From contig NZ_CP157743.1 of NCBI RefSeq assembly GCF_030717995.2, forward strand, positions 3,560,501 through 3,624,500: a stretch of DNA of 64,000 nt. The letters are read 5' to 3'. Under the pieces are notes generated by a model that made no database searches, had not been told where the DNA came from, and saw only the letters and a program-made list of their open reading frames with translations. Below are positions 8,913 through 17,092 of this stretch, piece after piece (within the stretch, counting starts at the first letter, position 1; each line of letters starts with the position of its first letter). Source of the DNA: Methylomarinum sp. Ch1-1 (GTDB taxonomy: Bacteria > Pseudomonadota > Gammaproteobacteria > Methylococcales > Methylomonadaceae). A program made the position numbers and the translations under genes.

Positions 8913-9602
8913 TTATTTGGGGATACTGTTAAGGAAGATATAGTTGATGAACAGGCGCCCGGCGGTATTCAGCGTCCATTCACTGTCATACAAGCCAGCA
9001 TTCAATAAACCGCGATCGAAGGCATTCTTGCCGTCGGCGAAACCGTTGACGTGTAGCAGGCCGCTGCAATCGACGCTGCCGCAGCCCAGATTGACGGTCT
9101 TGATCTCGGCGCTGCGATAGCCGATGCGGGTAAAAGGAATTTTATCGTCCTGTAGCAAACATTGTCTCACCCGCCTTGTCTCACCGGCCATGCAGTGGTA
9201 GAAACGTTCCGTCAGCGCCAATGTCAAGTCGACATGAACGACCTTTCCCAAGGTTTGTGACGATAAGACCTTTGCTTCGCGCAAATAAGTATCGAAATAA
9301 ACGCGATAGCTTTCATCCCGCATGACCTGGGCGCCGACCGTGCCGCCATCTCCAAGATCTTCTCGATAAAGCAAGCTTGCCAGCTCTCGATAGGCATCCA
9401 TTTTGGCCGCCTGCTCCGCCGCTAACCTGGTCTGTTCTCGAGTCAGCGACGCATCTTCAATGAAGCGGCCTTGTCCGGAAGCCGTCATAACCTTAGTGGT
9501 TTCTTGGGCTTGTTCGCTAATTCTTGCGCCGGATCCGGCGCAAGCGGTCAGCATCATCGCCGCTAAGGAAAAGAATAATAACCTGGAAATAATCTGTGTC
9601 AC
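8913..9602 (-). CDS. LPP20-family lipoprotein, FlgP-like, 229 aa
   Basis: The signal MTQIISRLLFFSLAAMMLTAC ends in lipobox LTAC, so this should be an outer-membrane lipoprotein. After it comes the LPP20 pattern ASGQGRFIEDASLTREQTRLAAEQAAKMDAYRELASLLY and then a beta segment SQTLGKVVHVDLTLALTE. This is the fold of FlgP, which builds the basal disk or H-ring with FlgT. The C-terminal third, with paired cysteines (LGCGSVDCSG), goes beyond the minimal LPP20 domain. It is the first gene of the unit with the FlgT-like protein and the hydrolase. FlgO was not found beside it. Confidence 0.65.
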   Translation of the reverse strand: MTQIISRLLFFSLAAMMLTACAGSGARISEQAQETTKVMTASGQGRFIEDASLTREQTRLAAEQAAKMDAYRELASLLYREDLGDGGTVGAQVMRDESYRVYFDTYLREAKVLSSQTLGKVVHVDLTLALTERFYHCMAGETRRVRQCLLQDDKIPFTRIGYRSAEIKTVNLGCGSVDCSGLLHVNGFADGKNAFDRGLLNAGLYDSEWTLNTAGRLFINYIFLNSIPK

Positions 9603-9763
9603 CGCCGCATCCCCTTATTGCTCAGCTACTTAATCGGCCCGGGATGACTTTTCTTGAGTCGGCAAAGCAAATTAATCAATCTTCCTTGCTGGTTTAAACC
9701 TCGGCCTTCAGGCCGAAAGGAGCGCCCCGCAACAAGCGAAGCGATGTTGCTTTATCGGGCGCG

Positions 9764-9796
9764 GATTGGGGAGGGGATGCATACCCCTTCCCAATC
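9764..9796. terminator. Strong stem-loop between rsfS and the FlgP-like gene
   Basis: The arms 9764-9776 (GATTGGGGAGGGG) and 9784-9796 (CCCCTTCCCAATC) pair at 12 of 13 positions around a 7-nt loop. Two smaller stems, around CGGCCTTCAGGCCG (about 9707) and GCAACA/TGTTGC (9729-9750), precede it. It probably ends the proA-nadD-rsfS transcript. It lacks a U-tract, so it could instead be a decayed repeat. Confidence 0.45.
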
Positions 9797-9824
9797 GTTG
9801 GCTTCATCCCAACGGGATGTTTCC

Positions 9825-10172
9825 TTATTGCTGAACGGCTTCCTCAGCCCTGTCCATCGACCATAGTTTTTCCAGCTGATAAAATTCCCGCGCCTGGGCC
9901 GTCATCACATGCAAGATCACATCTCCCAGATCCAGCAACAGCCAATCAGAACCTTCCTGGCCTTCTAAGCCGGGATGACGAATCCCCAGCTCTTTAACCT
10001 TTTCAGAGACGTACTCGCACAATGATTTGGCATGTCGTTCGGAAGTGCCGGTTACCAGCACCATGTAATCGGTAATCGTGGTTTTGCCTCGAACATCGAG
10101 GACCGTGATATTAGCACCTTTACGTTCGTCGACGACTTTTTCGACGATTTTAACTAACTCTTCTGCTTGCAT
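9825..10172 (-). CDS. rsfS: Ribosomal silencing factor RsfS
   Basis: RsfS binds ribosomal protein uL14 on the 50S subunit and blocks subunit joining when nutrients are short. The 115-residue protein has the family landmarks. These are the N-terminal KIVEKVVDERKGANITVLDVRGK, the motif DYMVLVTGTSERHAKSL, and GLEGQEGSDWLLLDLGDVILHVM near residues 70-95. It begins 14 bp after nadD in the conserved nadD-rsfS order. The usual next gene, rlmH, does not follow. Confidence 0.95.
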   Translation of the reverse strand: MQAEELVKIVEKVVDERKGANITVLDVRGKTTITDYMVLVTGTSERHAKSLCEYVSEKVKELGIRHPGLEGQEGSDWLLLDLGDVILHVMTAQAREFYQLEKLWSMDRAEEAVQQ

Positions 10173-10186
10173 TCAATTTCCTATGG

Positions 10187-10807
10187 TTAACCTCGGTAAA
10201 GTTTGTGTTCTGTGATATAGGCTATCACGGAGTCCGGCAATAAAAAGCGCGGATCTTTGTTTAACGCAATCAATTCTCTGATCGCGGTGGCCGAAATATC
10301 GAGCTGAGTGACATGCTGAAAATAAAGATAGCCCGCTTGCTGTTTGCGCAATAACGCGGGCCGCTCAACCAGGCGGCGGTCGAAAAAATCATCCAGCTCA
10401 TCATGCCGATGACCGGGCCGAGTCATCACGACGATATGCGCATAATCGAACAATTGCCGCCATTGATGCCATGTTTTCAGCTTGGCAAAGGCATCGACGC
10501 CAAGAAACAGCAAAATCGATTGATCGGCCAGCTCGCGACGCAATGAGCGCAAAGTATCGACCATATAGGATGGTCCTTCCCGATCCAGCTCTCGCCTATC
10601 GGCGCGCATACCCGGCACACCGGAGAGGGCTAATTGCAACATGCGCAAGCGAAGTTCCGCCGACGCTTGCGGCTGTCGGCGATGCGGCGGCAAGCGGCAG
10701 GGAATCAGCCTGATTTCATCGAGCGCGAAAGCTTCGCTAACTTCCAGCGCCGTTCTTAAGTGACCGTAATGTACCGGATTGAACGTGCCGCCATAAACAC
10801 CAATCAT
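10187..10807 (-). CDS. nadD: Nicotinate-nucleotide adenylyltransferase
   Basis: NadD joins nicotinate mononucleotide and ATP to give deamido-NAD in NAD synthesis. The nucleotidyltransferase motif GGTFNPVHYGHL is at residues 6-17. The body has FLGVDAFAKLKTWHQW and the C-terminal phosphate-binding ISATAIRELI, all typical. The length of 206 residues is usual. The start ATG at 10807 overlaps the proA stop by one base (TAATG), which implies translational coupling. Confidence 0.96.
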   Translation of the reverse strand: MIGVYGGTFNPVHYGHLRTALEVSEAFALDEIRLIPCRLPPHRRQPQASAELRLRMLQLALSGVPGMRADRRELDREGPSYMVDTLRSLRRELADQSILLFLGVDAFAKLKTWHQWRQLFDYAHIVVMTRPGHRHDELDDFFDRRLVERPALLRKQQAGYLYFQHVTQLDISATAIRELIALNKDPRFLLPDSVIAYITEHKLYRG

Positions 10808-12063
10808 TATTGTCTGATTTGGCCGTCACCGAGCACGATGTATTTCAATGTGGTCAAGCCGTTCAAGCCCACCGGCCCGCGAGCGTGCAGCTTATCGGTG
10901 CTGATGCCGATTTCCGCACCCAGGCCGTATTCGAAGCCATCGGCAAATCGAGTCGAGGCATTGACCATCACCGAACTGGAATCGACTTCACGCAAAAAAC
11001 GCCGCGCCAACGTGTAATCCTCGGTGACGATAGATTCGGTATGGCCGGAGCTGTATCGATTGATGTGCTCGATTGCCTCATCGAGGCTTTCGACGATCTT
11101 AATCGACAGCACCGGCGCCAGATATTCGGTAACCCAGTCCTGTTCGGTCGCCCGCACGCAGTCCGGCAATAGGGAACAGGTCTTCAAACAACCGCGCAAT
11201 TCGACGCCCTTGACGAGCAACTGTTCGGCCAGTCGCGGCAAAACCTTTGTCGCGATGCCTTCCGCCACCAACAAAGTTTCCATCGCATTACAGACGCCGT
11301 AGCGATGCGTTTTCGCATTGACGGCGATATTCACCGCCTTGTTCAGGTCCGCCTTGTCGTCGATATAGACATGACAGATGCCGTCCAAATGCTTGATCAC
11401 GGGAATAGTGGACTCGTTGCTGATACGCTCGATCAGACTTCGACCGCCGCGTGGCACGATGACATCGACATAGCTGTCCATCGAGATCAATTCGCCGACA
11501 GCCGCACGATCGGTCGTTTCAACCACCTGCACCGCCTCGGCCGGCAAGCCGGCGGCGGCCAAGCCCTCGGCGATACAGGCCGCAATGGCTTGATTGGAAT
11601 GAATCGCTTCGGAGCCGCCACGCAAGATACAGGCGTTACCGGATTTAAGACATAAGGCCGCCGCATCGATCGTGACATTGGGACGAGACTCGTAGATGAT
11701 GCCGATGACGCCTAAAGGCACGCGCATTTGACCGACCTGAATGCCACTGGGCCGATAATTCAGGTCGCTGATGCCGCCCACCGGGTCGGCCAGCGCCGCC
11801 ACCTGCTTCAAGCCTTCGGTCATCGCATCGATGGTAGAAGGCTTAAGTTCCAGTCTATCCAGCAGCGCCGCTTCCAGGCCATTTTCCTGGCCCGCCCGCA
11901 AGTCTTTCTGGTTTTCAATGCTCAGTTGTTCTCTGTTCGCCGCGATCGCCTCGGCAATTTTAATCAACGCCAGATTTTTTTTACCGGTGTCCGCCCGGCC
12001 CATTTCCCTGCTTGCTTTTCTGGCCTGCTGCCCCAGCTGACCCATATAGGCTTTTATATCCAT
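10807..12063 (-). CDS. proA: Gamma-glutamyl phosphate reductase (glutamate-5-semialdehyde dehydrogenase)
   Basis: ProA performs the second step of proline synthesis, reducing gamma-glutamyl phosphate with NADPH. I place the start at the ATG giving [20 protein letters not shown] (418 residues). The open frame continues upstream to 12228 only through family C repeat sequence. The nucleotide-binding text [28 protein letters not shown] is clear, and the catalytic Cys lies in [11 protein letters not shown]. It is the first gene of a proA-nadD-rsfS unit. The upstream region is occupied by repeat C2. Confidence 0.96.
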   Translation of the reverse strand: MDIKAYMGQLGQQARKASREMGRADTGKKNLALIKIAEAIAANREQLSIENQKDLRAGQENGLEAALLDRLELKPSTIDAMTEGLKQVAALADPVGGISDLNYRPSGIQVGQMRVPLGVIGIIYESRPNVTIDAAALCLKSGNACILRGGSEAIHSNQAIAACIAEGLAAAGLPAEAVQVVETTDRAAVGELISMDSYVDVIVPRGGRSLIERISNESTIPVIKHLDGICHVYIDDKADLNKAVNIAVNAKTHRYGVCNAMETLLVAEGIATKVLPRLAEQLLVKGVELRGCLKTCSLLPDCVRATEQDWVTEYLAPVLSIKIVESLDEAIEHINRYSSGHTESIVTEDYTLARRFLREVDSSSVMVNASTRFADGFEYGLGAEIGISTDKLHARGPVGLNGLTTLKYIVLGDGQIRQ

Positions 12064-12138
12064 TTTAGCTATTACTCTGGAAAAATAGAGCATTATAACG
12101 TTAGCCAGGCTGCTTGGATAGCCGCAAACAGCAATCCC

Positions 12139-12236
12139 AGCAATTCCCACTTTGGCGTTCAAAAAGGGCATGGGGTGTGTTTGGCGAGGATGTCGACGGC
12201 ATCCTATGGTGAGCCCAGCTTTTGGCATTCCTGCAA
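12139..12236. repeat. Family C repeat, left arm only (copy C2)
   Basis: The left terminus AGCAATTCCCACTTTGGCG is followed by TTCAAAAAGGGCATGGGGTG and GTTTGGCGAGGATGTCG. The right arm is missing or decayed. It lies between the convergent-looking ends of the T6SS PAAR gene and the proA promoter region, so proA transcription probably starts in or next to this repeat. Confidence 0.7.
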
Positions 12237-12251
12237 AACTGAGGAAGATGA

Positions 12252-12545
12252 TTAGCCGCCGATCAGGACCGTCGGACAGCCGACGACGATGACGCCGCCG
12301 TGAGAAGTGCTATCACCAAGCCTGGCAGCCGGCATCGAGCCGATCAATACCGTCGCAGAACCTTTAACTATGCTATCCGGCGGTCCCACACAAGTCGCCA
12401 TGTCTCCGACTCGGGCGGCCGGCATTGAACCGATCAGCACAGTTGGCGCTCCGGGGGCGGTAATCGGGCCACCGACATGGGGAACCGGTCCGTTGAACAT
12501 CGGGCAGGTGTGCATATCGGTCAATCTTGCCGCAGGTTGTCCCAT
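12252..12545 (-). CDS. PAAR-domain protein, T6SS spike tip
   Basis: PAAR proteins sharpen the tip of the VgrG trimer and bind a zinc ion. This 97-residue stand-alone protein is built from the repeating PAAR pattern: [13 protein letters not shown], then [19 protein letters not shown], then [21 protein letters not shown], ending in GCPTVLIGG. The His and Cys residues fit the metal site. It has no C-terminal toxin extension. It is the last gene of the T6SS cluster, 18 bp after the unknown 193-residue gene and downstream of vgrG. Confidence 0.95.
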   Translation of the reverse strand: MGQPAARLTDMHTCPMFNGPVPHVGGPITAPGAPTVLIGSMPAARVGDMATCVGPPDSIVKGSATVLIGSMPAARLGDSTSHGGVIVVGCPTVLIGG

Positions 12546-12563
12546 ATCATCCTCTCAATCGTA

Positions 12564-13145
12564 TTAAATCTTTCTGCCATCGCCTCCACCGGCTATATCG
12601 ATACCCTGCTGTATGAAGCGCTGATATCTTTCCTTGATTTTTTCGGGTCCTTCCTGCACCGCCGCCAGCATGACCGCTCCGCTCACAGCTTTAGCCGGCA
12701 AGTCGGCGGACGGCGGCACGACATTGCCCTTCACCGGGGAAATATTATCGCCGCTCCAGAAAGCCGCCATCGCCGCCCAACCGGCTGGCGTCTTGAAAGC
12801 GGTGGCTTCGGCCGCCTGATAATTCGGTTGGCAATGCTCAGGCGTGGGCTTGTAAACCCAAGCCTCCGCCAGTTCGATGGCTTTCTGATCGGTTGCTTTA
12901 CCGTGCTCGCTCAAACAGGAACGGGCGCACAAGCAGGCCCACCATGTCGCTTCCCTTTTCGGCAAGGCATAGGCGATGAATCTGACGACATCGGGATAAT
13001 CTTCGTTTTCAATCAGAACGCGGATGAATTCGGCCGGCGTCATCTCGGCGCTCAACAGCACCTGTCCCTGCTCGTCCAGCTCAAACAGTTTGGCGATCTC
13101 TGATGCGATCGGTTGGTTTATTTTTTTTAGATTCTGCGCAGTCAT
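12564..13145 (-). CDS. T6SS-associated protein of unknown function, 193 aa (DUF6931-like?)
   Basis: The protein has no signal peptide. A mid-section reads RFIAYALPKREATWWACLCAR and later WVYKPTPEHCQPNYQAAEAT, followed by GWAAMAAFWSGDNISP. I think this matches a small family of proteins found beside PAAR and VgrG genes (DUF6931), but I cannot confirm it. The C-terminus ends KIKERYQRFIQQGIDIAGGGDGRKI. It sits between vgrG and PAAR, separated from vgrG by the B2/C3 repeat block. Position suggests an adaptor or chaperone for PAAR or an effector. That is inference only. Confidence 0.6.
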   Translation of the reverse strand: MTAQNLKKINQPIASEIAKLFELDEQGQVLLSAEMTPAEFIRVLIENEDYPDVVRFIAYALPKREATWWACLCARSCLSEHGKATDQKAIELAEAWVYKPTPEHCQPNYQAAEATAFKTPAGWAAMAAFWSGDNISPVKGNVVPPSADLPAKAVSGAVMLAAVQEGPEKIKERYQRFIQQGIDIAGGGDGRKI

Positions 13146-13191
13146 GGCAACAAGTCTTTAATACGAATTAAGAGCTAAAGTTCGTTCTTGA

Positions 13192-13418
13192 GTAATTATT
13201 CAGCGTAGTTTTACTAAGAGGGAGTAGGTTATTGATTTATCGGGCTGTCTGCAACAGGACGTTGCAGTCAGAGCTTACATGGATGTATTCACCCAGCACC
13301 TAAATACCCTAGGTTATTGGCTATGATTAATAATCTTCGTTAATTTAGGTGCTGGGTGAACGCGTCCCGAGAAATCAATGACCTACTGCCTAAAACCCGA
13401 AAGATACTGAATAGTTAC
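13192..13418. repeat. Family B element (copy B2) with a nested family A copy and 8-bp target duplication
   Basis: The ends are GTAATTATTCAGCG and CTGAATAGTTAC. The 8-bp direct repeat GTTCTTGA flanks it at 13184-13191 and 13419-13426. Inside, at 13291-13357, is a family A element at the same position as in B5. A short inverted fragment of B (ACATCCATGTAAGCTC, about 13483) lies just downstream. Confidence 0.88.
13291..13357. repeat. Family A element (copy A2), nested in B2
   Basis: This is a 67-bp unit with the 15-bp inverted ends ACCCAGCACCTAAAT / ATTTAGGTGCTGGGT. The interior (type b) contains TTATTGGCTATGATTAATAAT and is shared only with A5 near 38.3 kb. No target duplication is seen when it is compared with uninterrupted B copies. 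Confidence 0.85.
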
Positions 13419-13534
13419 GTTCTTGAAAAATATCATTGAGTTGCAATCTGGCCCAGGCGACTTGTTCCGAAAGACGCCTTGGATACATCCATGTAAGCTC
13501 GAATACTGCATACACTTTCTCCACAAGTCACCTT

Positions 13535-13688
13535 AGCAATTCCCAATTTAGATAACAAAGAGGGCTTGGGGGGTGTTTGGCGAGGATGTCGGCAGTAAGG
13601 ATGCTGCCGTCAAGCCCCCAGCACCTAAATTCCATGGCTACAGGACTATAACTATATTTTACCTTCAAGGATAATTTAGGTGCTGGGT
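13535..13688. repeat. Family C left arm (C3) fused to a family A copy (A3)
   Basis: The left terminus AGCAATTCCCAATTTAG leads into GTGTTTGGCGAGGATGTCGG. It then runs directly into an A element (13617-13688, inverted ends CCCAGCACCTAAAT / ATTTAGGTGCTGGG, five extra interior bases). The C right arm is absent. The repeat ends about 30 bp from the vgrG stop codon, so it lies in the vgrG 3' untranslated region. Confidence 0.7.
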
Positions 13689-13718
13689 GATTATCACACA
13701 TCTCTGTTAATTCGCATG

Positions 13719-15599
13719 CTAATTGATCATGATGACGCCGCCTTTCAAGGTCAGCATGCCATCTCCTTTCACCGTGGTCATCGAGCTTTTCATTTCCGCA
13801 CTGGTCGTTCCTTCGATCTTCACCATCATGCCTTTAATGGTAATGCCGCTTTGATCGATTTTGATGCTGTTGGAGCCGACTTTTAATTCAATGGAGGTAG
13901 CCGCGGTAATCGTGCTTTTTCCAGCGCCGACATCGATCGAATGATCGCCCATTTTTACTGTCAAGGTATCATTACCCTGATCCAAGGTCACGGTTCTGTG
14001 ATTGTAGATATCCACGGTCTGATCGCCCGGATCCATCTTGTCGAAACCGATTTTCAAGGTATCGTCATTTTCCACTACCCGGTTGCAATCCTTTTCCGCA
14101 TGGATGTACAGTTCTTCCTCGCCGATCTTGTCTTCGAAACGGATTTCGTTGAAATTGTCGGCCGCGCCTTGTTTCGTGCTGCGCGTCTTGATGCCGCTCT
14201 GAGTTTGATTGGCCGGCAGCTCATAGGGCGGCATTTGCTCGTCGTTATAGACCCTCCCGGTTATCAGCGGCCGATCCGGGTCGCCTTCCAAGAAACTGAC
14301 AATAACTTCCTGACCGATTCTAGGCAATGAGATCCATCCCCAATTCTTGCCGGCCATCGGCTGGGAGACTCTGGCCCAACAGGAACTGTTTTCATTGTTT
14401 TCGCCTTCCCTGTCCCAGTGAAACTGAACTTTGACCCGACCATATTGATCGGTCCAAATCTCCTCCCCTTCCTTGCCGACCACGATCGCCGTCTGAGAGC
14501 CTGCAATCACCGGTTTCGGCGTCAAGCTGGCCGAACGATAGGCCTGGTTAATGTCGATGGCGCTGAAACTGCATTGAAAAATCTCACCACTGCCTCCCAT
14601 TGCAGCCGCCGGATCGTCGCCTTGAACGATATAGGATGCCGCCACGATAACATGTTCGATATTTTCTTCGGCAAAATAATGATTTTCCAGGGTAAATTTC
14701 ATACCAGGCGCTAAACCGACCGCATTGCCCTGACCTCGCTTCCTGGAATAAGCCATTTGCTGTTCTTCCAAGCGGGTGTTGGTAATTTGCGTTCCTTCAG
14801 ACACGACGGTATATTTACCGGGAGGGTCATAAATCTCTTGATCGCTGTTTGTATAGCTTCCAATGTTTTTGCTTCTCGCCGTCAAATCCGAATTAGGCGA
14901 TTCGAAATCAAAATCGTTCAGTTCGTATTGACCGGTCGTAATCTGATTTTCCTGCAACCATTGATGAATATGGTCCCTTCCTCGGGCCTCCTTGTTTTCG
15001 GGAGGATAATAAGGAATCGTCGAGTACCCGGTCACCGTTTGAAAGTTATTGTTCGAATCGGTAAGCACTAGGGTGTGCTTACCGGAGTCATGCTTGAAAT
15101 AGTAGAAAATTCCGGCCTGCTCCATCAGGCGACTGATAAAATCGAAATCGCTCTCCCGATATTGCACACAGTAATCCAAGGTCGGATAAGTCCCGTTCAA
15201 CTTATCTTCGAAATCAACATAGCCGTATGTGGCCAAAACCGCCTTGATCACCTCCTTGATCGATTTATCCTGAAATATCCGGCAATCGGCATTCAACGTC
15301 AAATTCCACAAATAAGGCCGCAATAACGCCCGATAACAGCTATAGCGATTACGTAACCCCGTATGCTTGAAGCTGACGATCTCACCATGAAAATAACGTC
15401 TTTCACCGGCGGACAAATCCAACTCGATGGTCATGCCTTTGCCGAGCAGCTCATTAACGGCGACATTGCCTTGTTCCAGATCGCGGAGCAAATCGACTTC
15501 AAATTCAAATAACCGTCCCATTTCCTCACGACCGTTCATGCTGACAAAAATGAGCTCATTTTCGGGTAACGGCGTGATGACTCTTACAGTGCGATTCAT
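13719..15599 (-). CDS. vgrG: T6SS spike protein VgrG (TssI)
   Basis: VgrG trimers form the membrane-puncturing spike on the Hcp tube. The 626-residue protein starts with the gp27-like part (ITPLPENELIFVSMNGREEMGRLFEFEVDLL). It continues through FQDKSIKEVIKAVL and YCVQYRESDFDFISRLMEQAGIFYYF to the gp5-like OB region with GRVKVQFHWDREG and WGWISLPRIGQEVIVSFLEGDPDRPLITGRVYN. The C-terminal third is the beta-helix needle with SIELKVGSNSIKIDQSGITIKG. It ends at GGVIMIN with no extra domain, so it is a structural VgrG and not an evolved effector. It lies 23 bp downstream of the 200-residue effector candidate. Confidence 0.97.
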   Translation of the reverse strand: MNRTVRVITPLPENELIFVSMNGREEMGRLFEFEVDLLRDLEQGNVAVNELLGKGMTIELDLSAGERRYFHGEIVSFKHTGLRNRYSCYRALLRPYLWNLTLNADCRIFQDKSIKEVIKAVLATYGYVDFEDKLNGTYPTLDYCVQYRESDFDFISRLMEQAGIFYYFKHDSGKHTLVLTDSNNNFQTVTGYSTIPYYPPENKEARGRDHIHQWLQENQITTGQYELNDFDFESPNSDLTARSKNIGSYTNSDQEIYDPPGKYTVVSEGTQITNTRLEEQQMAYSRKRGQGNAVGLAPGMKFTLENHYFAEENIEHVIVAASYIVQGDDPAAAMGGSGEIFQCSFSAIDINQAYRSASLTPKPVIAGSQTAIVVGKEGEEIWTDQYGRVKVQFHWDREGENNENSSCWARVSQPMAGKNWGWISLPRIGQEVIVSFLEGDPDRPLITGRVYNDEQMPPYELPANQTQSGIKTRSTKQGAADNFNEIRFEDKIGEEELYIHAEKDCNRVVENDDTLKIGFDKMDPGDQTVDIYNHRTVTLDQGNDTLTVKMGDHSIDVGAGKSTITAATSIELKVGSNSIKIDQSGITIKGMMVKIEGTTSAEMKSSMTTVKGDGMLTLKGGVIMIN

Positions 15600-15622
15600 A
15601 ACTAAAAGCTTCCTGGTACTGT

Positions 15623-16225
15623 TTATTTAAGCGGAAAAAATGTCTGAATATGAATCTGATCCAGATCCAGTTTATCAATCAGCATGAAGGCCTTGCCGAA
15701 CTCTTCTTCGTGAGTGATATCATTTTCTCTACTGGCAAAATTCATTTTCCACGCCCCCTGTGTCCACTCCAGACTATGCATTGAAACCGTCACGGCGACT
15801 CTATTCTCAAGCCCTTGATCCAGTTTAGCCAAAGCCGCCTGGCCTTCCTGACAATTAAGCACATATTTGCCGACGATGATAGCCTGCTGTAAATCGATAA
15901 ACGATCCGGAGCGTGAAACAAAATTCTCGATATTCGTTCTAAAGTCCTGTTTTAATTGCTTGGTTGTCGATCCAGGAGTCAGTCTGCGCCAGATATCGCG
16001 ATGTTCTGCTTCCGGTCTTACTTTGCCGAATTCATCCATCACCAGAGGACGGGTAGTGCTGGTTGTCAATGTCCCCCGCAATCGATCCGATATCTGCAAA
16101 CCACCGACGCCTACATGTTTTTCCAAGGCATGGCCACGTTCCCCGCTGACCGGGCTTAAGCGACGCTCACTGGCATACAAAATATCGTTGACATCCTGCC
16201 GGCTGTACTTTCTTGCTCTAGCCAT
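15623..16225 (-). CDS. Candidate T6SS effector with weak resemblance to CDI-type RNase A toxins, 200 aa
   Basis: I do not recognise this protein with certainty. Three short patterns recall the bacterial CdiA-CT RNase A-like toxin domain. They are GERGHALEKHVGV near residues 28-40 (compare GGHxLxKHVGK), SGSFIDLQQAIIVGKYVLNCQE near 105-126 (compare the SSFxDLxxAE segment), and a closing IHIQTFFP (compare the usual xILTAYP end). There is no signal peptide. The gene is 23 bp upstream of vgrG and downstream of clpV, a typical cargo position. No immunity gene is evident beside it, which weakens the toxin reading. It could instead be a VgrG adaptor. The start ATG at 16225 gives the basic N-terminus MARARKYSR. 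Confidence 0.45.
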   Translation of the reverse strand: MARARKYSRQDVNDILYASERRLSPVSGERGHALEKHVGVGGLQISDRLRGTLTTSTTRPLVMDEFGKVRPEAEHRDIWRRLTPGSTTKQLKQDFRTNIENFVSRSGSFIDLQQAIIVGKYVLNCQEGQAALAKLDQGLENRVAVTVSMHSLEWTQGAWKMNFASRENDITHEEEFGKAFMLIDKLDLDQIHIQTFFPLK

Positions 16226-16330
16226 CGACTCTCCGACGATCTAGTTTTACACAATTAACCAACTTAACCTCCTAATGAAGCGCCCAAATGTCCGCGCGGA
16301 TCGATCATGATTATAAGGCCTCAAAAGGGT

Positions 16331-16780
16331 CTACATTCGCCCAGTCCGACTGTAAGACGGTTTGCCGGCAATTTCCTTACCCTGTGAGCCGCCTCCCGTT
16401 ACATTAAGCAAATCAACGACCATGCCTAGATGATTCCCAGCCAAGCCCTGAATATGGGAACTTACCACATCATCGGCGATTCTGAAATTCAATCCGGAGA
16501 GATCGCTGGCTTTTTGCGCTTTCCAGGCCCGAACCATCATCATCGGTTTGAAGATATTGACCTTCGCCGCCGCCATTACGCTCTTCATCGCCGGCGCATC
16601 AAAGGCGACAAATGGAACGCCTTCCCATCTGCCGATGACCTGAGCCAATCCCCCCGAGGGAATGTCCAGTTACCGAAACATGACGGCCATGAGCGATAGT
16701 TTTGGCCGCCTTTAGCATTTGACGCGCCGAAAAACACCGGTTAGGTAAAATTCTTAGACCGATTTTCAGATCGGCGCCTA
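16331..16780 (-). pseudogene. Remnant of a class 3 lipase-type T6SS effector, 5'-truncated and frameshifted
   Basis: Reading the minus strand from 16780 gives LGADLKIGLRILPN... and then HVSVTGHSLGG, the Ser-nucleophile motif of Lipase_3/DUF2974 hydrolases. A run of six G (16650-16655 as C on the plus strand) then shifts the frame. With five G the text would continue GHSLGGLAQVIGRWEG. The rest is intact in the other frame (TTG at 16648 to 16331): VPFVAFDAPAM, then NFRIADDVVSS with the probable catalytic Asp, and IQGLAGNHLGM. Upstream coding sequence is missing: an in-frame TGA is met at 16785-16787, within repeat D2. This was probably a phospholipase-type effector upstream of the vgrG module and is now inactive, unless the G run slips during expression. 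Confidence 0.75.
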
Positions 16781-17023
16781 GTACTCAGTCATTTTATATA
16801 TGACAGGTACTCGGTAAGCGCCAGCCCTTCCCAGTTTTGCGTTCAAAAAGGGCATGGGGTGTGTTTGGCGAGGATGCTCCTCGACAGCCCACCCCATGCC
16901 CTAAACACCGTAAAAACGCCTAAACTGATGTGAATGGCTGCGGTAGGTGCGAATTCAATCGCATGGCGCGGCTAAATCCGCAGCTACATTCACAATTGCC
17001 GACAAAATAATATTGACTATGTA
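16779..17023. repeat. Composite repeat block D2-C4-E1
   Basis: Family D (16779-16822, reverse orientation), family C (about 16833-16915, short uninterrupted form) and family E (16930-17023) lie side by side. E is itself palindromic: GTGAATGGCTGCGG pairs with CCGCAGCTACATTCAC. The same three families occur in reversed order and orientation at 56110-56269, so this is a composite unit. No gene is seen between it and the clpV stop at 17093. Confidence 0.75.
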
Positions 17024-17092
17024 TTAGGTCGGAATCAGCTTTGACTGCGTTGGGTTCGTGCCGCAGCAACCCATCACGACATCCTGATCATT

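Noticed and set aside
12064..12228. N-terminal extension of proA
   Set aside because: The extra codons come from repeat C2; the conserved protein starts at the ATG at 12063.
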